A stretch of 28,274 nucleotides of DNA. Source: LMUY01 sp964245075 (GTDB lineage Bacteria; Pseudomonadota; Alphaproteobacteria; Acetobacterales; Acetobacteraceae). The notes under the pieces are model-generated. The model worked only from the letters and a program-made list of their open reading frames with translations, was not told where the DNA came from and searched no databases. Shown in pieces: positions 23,519-28,274 of the stretch. The stretch is from assembly GCA_964245075.1 (NCBI GenBank), contig CAXTLC010000061.1, positions 1 through 28,274 on the forward strand, in the 5' to 3' direction. The first letter of the stretch is position 1. Every line of letters starts with the position of its first letter. The position numbers were made by a program, and so were the translations under genes.

Positions 23519-24307
23519 CTACTGTGACGCCTTTGCCATGTTGTAGGAGGCCTGTGCGGCGAAATGCCGCGACAGCATGCGGTTGCTGAACGCCATCGCC
23601 TTGTTCAGGCGGCCCGCGACAATGCTCGGCTTGCCCGCGAACATGGCGTCCAGCCCGATCCGGGCGACCGTGGCGGGCAATGATTCCGTGCGCTTCAGGA
23701 ACGGCGGCGTCCGGAACCCGGACGCGTCGTTGAAGCCCGTGTCCATCAGCCCGGGCGACAGGACGGTCACGCCGACCTTGGGGGCAAGCTCCACGTGCAG
23801 CGCCTCCCCCAGCGACAGGACGTAAGCCTTCGAAGCGCCGTAGGCGGCCAGCAACGGGTCGGGCTGGTAGGCGGCAAGGCTCGCGACCAGCAGGATGCGG
23901 CCACCGCCCCGCGCGGCCATGCGGCGGCCGAAGGCGTGGCTCAGTTCGGTCAAGCTGATGATGTTGAGCTGAAGCATCGCCCGCAGGCGTTCAGGGTCGT
24001 GGTCGATGAAAGCGCTGTTCAGCCCGAACCCGGCATTGTTGATGAGGATGCTCGGCTCGACCCCACGACCATCCAAGTGCCGGCATAGAACATCGGTGCC
24101 GCCTGGAACGGAAAGGTCAGCCGGTTGGACGACGACCTCGACGCCATGCTTCTGGCGGATGTCGTCGGCCAGCCGCTGCATGGGCGCCTCGCTCCGGGCC
24201 GTGAGCGCGAGGTTGATGCGACGTGCGGCGAGCGCTCTCGCGAGCTCGATTCCCAGGCCGCTCGACGCCCCTGTGACGAGCGCCCACCGCGGTTCAGACA
24301 TTTGCAT
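23519..24307 (-). CDS. Short-chain dehydrogenase/reductase
   Basis: 262 residues. Cofactor motif TGASSGLG (12-19), with Arg38 after the second strand favouring NADP. NNAG at 90-93; catalytic Ser143, Tyr156 and Lys160 (YGASK). SPGLMDTGF follows. The C-terminal part resembles the DltE/YqjQ-type SDRs acting on lipophilic substrates, but the substrate is unknown. The frame extends upstream to 24418; I chose ATG 24307 because GAGG precedes it and the promoter and operators lie within the longer version. Confidence 0.92.
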   Translation of the reverse strand: MQMSEPRWALVTGASSGLGIELARALAARRINLALTARSEAPMQRLADDIRQKHGVEVVVQPADLSVPGGTDVLCRHLDGRGVEPSILINNAGFGLNSAFIDHDPERLRAMLQLNIISLTELSHAFGRRMAARGGGRILLVASLAAYQPDPLLAAYGASKAYVLSLGEALHVELAPKVGVTVLSPGLMDTGFNDASGFRTPPFLKRTESLPATVARIGLDAMFAGKPSIVAGRLNKAMAFSNRMLSRHFAAQASYNMAKASQ

Positions 24308-24315
24308 GGCGACCT

Positions 24316-24358
24316 CAAGATGACCGGCGGTCACTTTATCTGACCGCTGGTCATCTTG
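24316..24358. promoter_or_regulatory. Double TetR operator
   Basis: Two 13-bp palindromes of form TGACC-N3-GGTCA: TGACCGGCGGTCA at 24321-24333 and TGACCGCTGGTCA at 24341-24353, centres 20 bp apart (two helical turns). Together they make a larger inverted repeat with 18-bp arms (one mismatch) and a 7-bp spacer. They lie 14 bases and more before the SDR start and straddle its -10 element, so bound TetR would block RNA polymerase. Confidence 0.85.
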
Positions 24359-24362
24359 TAAA
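24335..24362 (-). promoter_or_regulatory. Promoter of the SDR-tetR operon
   Basis: On the minus strand TTTACA (24357-24362) and GATAAA (24335-24340) with a 16-bp spacer. The predicted start is near 24328, giving a leader of about 20 bases with GAGG before the ATG. The operator boxes lie inside the spacer and just after the -10. Confidence 0.6.
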
Positions 24363-24444
24363 CGTCCTCCGTTGCCGAAGGGTCGGGAACCGGTAGGCCG
24401 GGACTTGTCGCCGTCCATGACCCGGCGCCGATGACGGGCGGCGG

Positions 24445-24600
24445 TCAGCCGGGGCGATCCACCGCGCCGTCGCTGATCAGGCTTTCGGCGGCGCTGGCGG
24501 GGGACGCGGCCCTGCTCAGCCAGTCCGGCGCCTCGCGCGTGGACACCTTGGCGGCCTTTCCGCCAAGGGGCGTGGGAGGTTTAAGCTGCGTCTTGCCCAT
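24445..24600 (-). CDS. Possible small basic protein
   Basis: 51 codons, starting MGKTQLKPPTPLGGKAAK and containing APDWLSRAA, with about 90% G or C in third positions. No ribosome site seen. A plus-strand frame over the same bases (from 24431 into the gap) has similar composition, so neither can be ranked firmly. This stretch between the SDR and the gap holds nothing else I recognise. Confidence 0.25.
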   Translation of the reverse strand: MGKTQLKPPTPLGGKAAKVSTREAPDWLSRAASPASAAESLISDGAVDRPG

Positions 24601-24607
24601 TGGCGCT

Positions 24608-24817
24608 GCCGGCGGCGGCCTGACGGCCCTGGATGAGACGTTGCCCCTGCCGGTTGCTCGCCNNNNNNNNNNNNNNNNNNNNNNNNNNNNNNNNNNNNNN
24701 NNNNNNNNNNNNNNNNNNNNNNNNNNNNNNNNNNNNNNNNNNNNNNNNNNNNNNNNNNNNNNGCCGGCGGCGGCCTGACGGCCCTGGATGAGACGTTGCC
24801 CCTGCCGGTTGCTCGCC
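24608..24817. repeat. Identical 55-bp ends flanking the gap
   Basis: 24608-24662 and 24763-24817 are identical over 55 bases, and they end and begin exactly at the N run. This looks like a shared graph overlap between two contigs rather than biology; a genuine tandem repeat is the alternative. Confidence 0.9.
24663..24762. other. Scaffold gap (100 N)
   Basis: Exactly 100 unknown bases, a conventional placeholder length. The real distance is not known and may be negative given the identical flanks. Confidence 0.99.
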
Positions 24818-24884
24818 AGCCGGCACTAGGGGCGAGGACGAGCCGACACCCGCGGCAGGCGCTGCCGCAGGAACGTGACCCGGC

Positions 24885-25328
24885 TCAGTCGGCTTCGATG
24901 TGGATGCGGTACTGGCGGCCCTGCGGAATGTAGACGACGATGAGCGAGTTGCCGTCGGGCACTTGCCCCGTCCAGCTCTTCGGGCGGTCGCCGTCCGAAG
25001 CGCCGGGCAGGCCGGGCTCGCCGAAGCTGAAATCGCTGCCGCGCTGCGTGATGACCCAGCCCTGCGGATAGATGTGGAAGTAGCCAGTGCCGTGCGGGCT
25101 GCCCAGGGTGACGTGCAGCCGCTGCGCCCCGGGCGCGGTCAGCTTGAAACACGCGGGCTGGCCGGGCTCGACGTCGAAGCTCTTCTCGAACACCTCGCTG
25201 CCGCGCTGGGCAGAGAGTGGGAAGAACGGCACGAAGGGCGGGTTCGTGCAGAACGGGCGCGCGCTGGCGGGACCGGGGAAGGCGCCAAGGGTGAGAAGGC
25301 TGGCCGCGATCAGGTGTCTGGATGTCAT
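24885..25328 (-). CDS. Secreted beta-sandwich protein of unknown function
   Basis: 147 residues. ATG 25328 is chosen because a signal peptide starts there (HLIAASLLTLGAFPGPASA); the frame extends to 25442 but that part is Arg/Pro-rich. The mature domain has Cys in FCTNPP and ACFKL, then a strand pattern (GQPACFKLTAP, LHVTLGSPHGTGYFHIYPQG, SWTGQVPDGNSLIVVYIP, YRIHIEAD) like PPC-type or lysozyme-inhibitor-like beta sandwiches. That resemblance is from pattern only. Likely periplasmic. Its right-hand neighbour is a GNAT gene on the same strand. Confidence 0.7.
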   Translation of the reverse strand: MTSRHLIAASLLTLGAFPGPASARPFCTNPPFVPFFPLSAQRGSEVFEKSFDVEPGQPACFKLTAPGAQRLHVTLGSPHGTGYFHIYPQGWVITQRGSDFSFGEPGLPGASDGDRPKSWTGQVPDGNSLIVVYIPQGRQYRIHIEAD

Positions 25329-25455
25329 GCCGTGTCCACTCGAGCCTGGCAGTTGGGGACGAAGCCCAGGCATGGCGAGCCCCGCACCGCCTCGGCGGGC
25401 GAGAAACCGGCGCCGTGGGCGGCATGGGCCTGGCCGCGCCACGATGAGCCGCTGC

Positions 25456-25902
25456 CTACTCGCCGCCGCGCTTGCGCAGCGACCGCTCCCACACGGCGCC
25501 CGACGGGGTGAAGCCGTTCGCCAAGCAGAACGCCTCCGCGCCCGCCATCTCCAGCATGTCGCACCCTCCGCTCCGCGCCGCCTGGGATGCCGCCTTCAGC
25601 AGCATGCGCCCGATGCCGTGCCGCCGTTCCCCGTCATCGACCACCAGCACGCCGACCCGCGCCACCGGCCGCGCCGCTCCGAGGCCGGGCGCCCAGGACG
25701 CGGATACGAGCCCGGCCAGCCCGGCATACCCGGTCGCCACCAGCACGGCGCAGTCCGGACGCGCCCGCATCGCTTCCAGCCGGGCCGCCGCTTCCTTCGC
25801 CGAAACGGGCAAGCCCGCCTCCGCCAGCAGTCGGGCGAGTTCCGGCGCGTCGGCCGGCTGGGCCGACCGCAGTTCCACCCCGTAGCGTAACCCAACGGCC
25901 AT
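25456..25902 (-). CDS. GNAT family N-acetyltransferase
   Basis: 148 residues. Begins with the usual LRSAQPADAPELARLLAEAG (beta1-alpha1). The acetyl-CoA loop is RRHGIGRMLL (R-x-x-G-x-G) after VGVLVVDDGE. The C-terminal AEAFCLANGFTPSG matches the usual end-of-domain A-x-x-F(Y)xxxGF. Acceptor unknown. ATG 25902 is the first that precedes the family start; the long frame beyond it is the antisense of lepA. Divergent from lepA, with 123 bp between. Confidence 0.88.
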   Translation of the reverse strand: MAVGLRYGVELRSAQPADAPELARLLAEAGLPVSAKEAAARLEAMRARPDCAVLVATGYAGLAGLVSASWAPGLGAARPVARVGVLVVDDGERRHGIGRMLLKAASQAARSGGCDMLEMAGAEAFCLANGFTPSGAVWERSLRKRGGE

Positions 25903-25990
25903 CAGCCCGCCGGAGCGGCGGCGGGCAGGGTTCGGCGGGAAAGCATGGGTTCCTCCAGGGGCCTGGTTGCGCCCGCTGTAGCACGCCGCG

Positions 25991-26019
25991 CTGACATTCC
26001 GGCTGGTTCGGCCTATCTT
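25991..26019 (+). promoter_or_regulatory. lepA promoter, leaderless type
   Basis: CTGACA at 25991-25996 and TATCTT at 26014-26019 with an exact 17-bp spacer. Six bases follow before ATG 26026, so transcription should begin on or within a base or so of the start codon. No Shine-Dalgarno is present. Confidence 0.6.
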
Positions 26020-26025
26020 CCTTCC

Positions 26026-27831
26026 ATGACCGACACCCCGCTCGCCCGCATCCGCAACTTCTCGATCATCGCCCATATTGACCACGGCAAGTCCACCCTG
26101 GCGGACCGGCTGATCCAGGCATGCGGCGGCCTGAGCGACCGGGAGATGACCGCCCAGGTGCTCGACAACATGGACCTGGAGAAGGAGCGCGGCATCACCA
26201 TCAAGGCGCAGACCGTCCGCCTCGAGTACAAGGCCAAGGACGGGCTGGTCTATGAACTGAACCTGATGGACACGCCGGGCCACGTGGACTTCGCCTACGA
26301 GGTCAGCCGCTCGCTCGCCGCCTGCGAGGGCAGCTTGCTGGTGGTGGACGCGTCCCAGGGCGTGGAAGCGCAGACGCTGGCCAACGTGTACCAGGCGATG
26401 GATGCCAACCACGAGATCGTTCCCGTGCTCAACAAGATCGACCTGCCGGCCGCCGAGCCGGAGCGGGTGCGCCAGCAGATCGAGGACGTGATCGGCCTGC
26501 CTGCGGATGACGCGGTGGAGATCAGCGCCAAGACCGGCCTGAACATCGGGGGCGTGCTGGAAGCCCTGGTGACCCGGCTGCCGCCGCCGACCGGGGACGC
26601 CGCCAAGCCGCTGACGGCGCTGCTGGTGGATAGCTGGTACGACCAGTACCTGGGCGTGGTGATCCTGGTGCGGGTGAGGGACGGCCGGCTGCGCCGCGGC
26701 ATGAAGATCCGCATGATGTCCAACGGCGCCGCGCACGCGGTCGAGCAGTGCGGCGTGTTCACCCCCAAGATGGTCGCCACCGGGGATCTCGGGCCGGGCG
26801 AGATGGGCTTCATCACCGCCGCCATCAAGACGGTCGCCGACTGCAACGTGGGCGACACCATCACGGACGACCGCTCGCCCGCCGCCGCCGCCCTGCCCGG
26901 CTTCAAGCCCTCCGTCCCCGTCGTGTGGTGCGGCCTGTTCCCGGTGGACGCGGACGATTTCGAGAAGCTGCGCGACAGCCTCGGCAAGCTGCGGCTCAAC
27001 GACGCGAGCTTCCACTACGAGGCGGAAACCTCCGCCGCCCTGGGCTTCGGCTACCGCTGCGGCTTCCTCGGCCTGCTGCACCTGGAGATCATCCAGGAGC
27101 GCCTGTCCCGCGAGTTCGACCTGGACCTGATCGCGACCGCGCCGTCCGTGGTGTACCACATCTTCAAGAACGACGGCACGATGGAGCCGCTGCACAACCC
27201 GGCCGACATGCCCGACCCGACCCGGATCGACCACATGGAGGAGCCGTGGATCCGCGCGACCATCATGGTGCCGGACGAGTACCTCGGCTCCGTGCTCACC
27301 CTCTGCAACGAGCGCCGCGGCCAGCAGCAGGACCTCACCTATGTCGGCAACCGCGCCATGGCGGTGTACCGCCTGCCGTTGAACGAGGTGGTGTTCGACT
27401 TTTACGACCGGCTGAAGTCCGTCACCCGCGGCTACGCCAGCTTCGACTACGCCATCGCGGATTACGCCGAGAGCGACCTGGTCCGCATCACCATCCTGGT
27501 CAACCAGGACCCGGTGGACGCGCTGAGCTTCATCGCCCACCGCAGCGCCGCCGAGCAGCGCGGCCGGGCGATCTGCGCCAAGCTGAAGGAGCTGATCCCC
27601 CGCCAGCTCTTCAAGATCGCGGTGCAGGCGGCCATCGGCGGCCGGGTGATCGCGCGCGAAACGATCGGCGCGCTCAGCAAGGACGTGACCGCCAAGTGCT
27701 ACGGCGGCGACATCAGCCGCAAGCGCAAGCTGCTGGAGAAGCAGAAGGAGGGCAAGAAGCGGATGCGCCAGTTCGGCAAGGTGGAGATCCCGCAGAGCGC
27801 GTTCCTGGCGGCGCTGAAGATGGACGCCTGA
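26026..27831 (+). CDS. lepA: Elongation factor 4 (LepA)
   Basis: Ribosome-binding GTPase, back-translocating or initiation-assisting factor. 601 residues, standard. GTPase motifs: AHIDHGKS (16-23), RGITIK (55-60), DTPGH (82-86), NKID (136-139). EF-G-like domains II, III and V follow (GYRCGFLGLLHLEI; SLxRE-type strands), and the EF4-specific C-terminal domain ends in GGDISRKRKLLEKQKEGKKRM. ATG 26026 gives the conserved MTDTPLARIRNFSIIAHID start; the frame open upstream to 25945 is non-conserved. Confidence 0.99.
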   Translation: MTDTPLARIRNFSIIAHIDHGKSTLADRLIQACGGLSDREMTAQVLDNMDLEKERGITIKAQTVRLEYKAKDGLVYELNLMDTPGHVDFAYEVSRSLAACEGSLLVVDASQGVEAQTLANVYQAMDANHEIVPVLNKIDLPAAEPERVRQQIEDVIGLPADDAVEISAKTGLNIGGVLEALVTRLPPPTGDAAKPLTALLVDSWYDQYLGVVILVRVRDGRLRRGMKIRMMSNGAAHAVEQCGVFTPKMVATGDLGPGEMGFITAAIKTVADCNVGDTITDDRSPAAAALPGFKPSVPVVWCGLFPVDADDFEKLRDSLGKLRLNDASFHYEAETSAALGFGYRCGFLGLLHLEIIQERLSREFDLDLIATAPSVVYHIFKNDGTMEPLHNPADMPDPTRIDHMEEPWIRATIMVPDEYLGSVLTLCNERRGQQQDLTYVGNRAMAVYRLPLNEVVFDFYDRLKSVTRGYASFDYAIADYAESDLVRITILVNQDPVDALSFIAHRSAAEQRGRAICAKLKELIPRQLFKIAVQAAIGGRVIARETIGALSKDVTAKCYGGDISRKRKLLEKQKEGKKRMRQFGKVEIPQSAFLAALKMDA

Positions 27832-27885
27832 CGCCATGTATGCGGAGCTTTTGCGTGAAGGCGAGGGATGACGGGCGCAGACTTA

Positions 27886-27920
27886 CTTCTTCCTCTGGGA
27901 GAGGGCCGGGGTGAGGGTGG
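27886..27920. repeat. Degenerate copy of the CTCTCCC...GGGAGAGGGCCGGGGTGAGGG element
   Basis: CCTCTGGGAGAGGGCCGGGG followed by TGAGGGTGG. This is the form of a palindromic element found between genes in many proteobacteria, known from its in-frame PSPGPLPEEE-like translation. Only a 5-bp stem (CCTCT/AGAGG) remains. It may serve as the end of the lepA transcript, but there is no T-run. Confidence 0.55.
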
Positions 27921-28000
27921 CCCGCACGGCCAGCCTCCGGGGCGAGCGCACCCTCATACCCGGGTATCCACGGGGTAGTCCGGTCGTTGGCCGACATGGC

Positions 28001-28103
28001 CGAGCCGAACGGGCGGAGCCGTATGCTTATCTGCGCGACGTGCCGAGCGGGATGGTGGATGGACATCCGCAGCAGCGGCTTGACAATCCGCTTGCCCGCA
28101 ACC
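28001..28103 (+). pseudogene. IS66-type transposase C-terminal remnant
   Basis: In frame, EPYAYLRDV (from 28016) followed by MVDGHPQQRLDNPLARN matches the end of IS66 transposases (xPYAYLRDVLxRMxDHPxxRLDELLPWN) with ELLPW decayed to NPLAR. The catalytic DDE domain is absent, and the frame upstream is unrelated sequence. A broken end of an insertion sequence. Confidence 0.6.
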
Positions 28104-28274
28104 GCACCTGGGCTCTGTGGCTGAGTTGGGTGGCTTGCAAACATAGACAGCTCATCAAGGTCACCGCGGCTGGCGCACCCATCTGGCCGACGGTCACTGG
28201 GCAAGCCTAGTCCGTAAGCGGCTGAGCTGGCGATCATCAGCCAAGCACGATCAGGCTGCACCCAGCCGCCCTCC

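Larger units (their letters stand above)
27832..28274. other. Right-hand non-coding region with repeat and IS debris
   Basis: No intact gene. It contains a dispersed repeat (27886-27920), a 12-bp perfect palindrome ATACCCGGGTAT (27956-27967), an IS66-like remnant (about 28001-28103) and a GTAAGCGG sequence at 28214 that could be an IS66-type end. Confidence 0.6.

Noticed and set aside
24431..24662. Plus-strand ORF running into the N gap
   Set aside because: No ribosome site or motif; if the gap is closed by the 55-bp overlap it runs on antisense to the next gene and stops.
25903..27837. Long minus-strand extension upstream of the GNAT gene
   Set aside because: It is the antisense of lepA; GNAT homology begins at 25902.
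1..28274. CRISPR arrays, tRNA or rRNA genes, prophage
   Set aside because: No regularly spaced repeats, cloverleaf sequences, rRNA signatures or phage genes were seen.

Overview
This is a high-GC window (roughly 70%) from an alphaproteobacterium, most likely Acetobacteraceae or a close Rhodospirillales relative. The basis is the GC-rich codon use, the many GTG starts, the DUF6894 and DUF2161 families, dispersed palindromes that translate as the familiar alphaproteobacterial VTPGLDPGIQA-type peptide, and the style of the PheT, DapF and PGK sequences. It is an inference from gene content, not a measured placement. Most of the window is core chromosome. There is one scaffold gap (100 N at 24663-24762), and the right end runs into insertion-sequence debris.

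Layout. 1-170 holds no gene. ftsH (minus) stands back to back with a plus-strand carbon-metabolism group: a transketolase-like gene, a secreted unknown, then gap and pgk. Between the secreted unknown and gap sits a self-contained quinone-oxidoreductase cassette on the other strand, bracketed by a 133-bp direct repeat. From 8.9 to 11.8 kb there is a small unknown ORF and a tightly overlapping plus-strand operon: NUDIX hydrolase, proline-rich secreted protein, CidA/LrgA, LrgB and a DUF2161 nuclease-fold protein. This meets, tail to tail, a minus-strand pair of alpha/beta hydrolases and a small unknown. A DUF6894 gene follows alone.

From 14.3 to 18.1 kb a minus-strand operon reads dapF, secreted unknown, mtaB, ftsY, with the last three joined by TGATG stop/start overlaps. 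Divergent from it is rpmI, rplT, secreted unknown, pheS, pheT (translation machinery). Facing pheT is a minus-strand SDR-tetR operon with a clear double TetR operator laid over its promoter. After the scaffold gap come a secreted unknown and a GNAT acetyltransferase (both minus), then lepA (plus) with a good promoter that places the start of transcription on the ATG. The last 440 bases hold a dispersed repeat and a decayed IS66-type transposase end.

I found no CRISPR array, phage, defence island, secondary-metabolite cluster, tRNA or rRNA. The points most worth a second look are: the transketolase-like protein that has lost several cofactor and metal ligands while keeping others; the repeat-bracketed oxidoreductase cassette splitting an operon; the paired TetR operators; the exact 55-bp overlap on both sides of the N gap; and the CidA/LrgB operon with its nuclease-fold partner.
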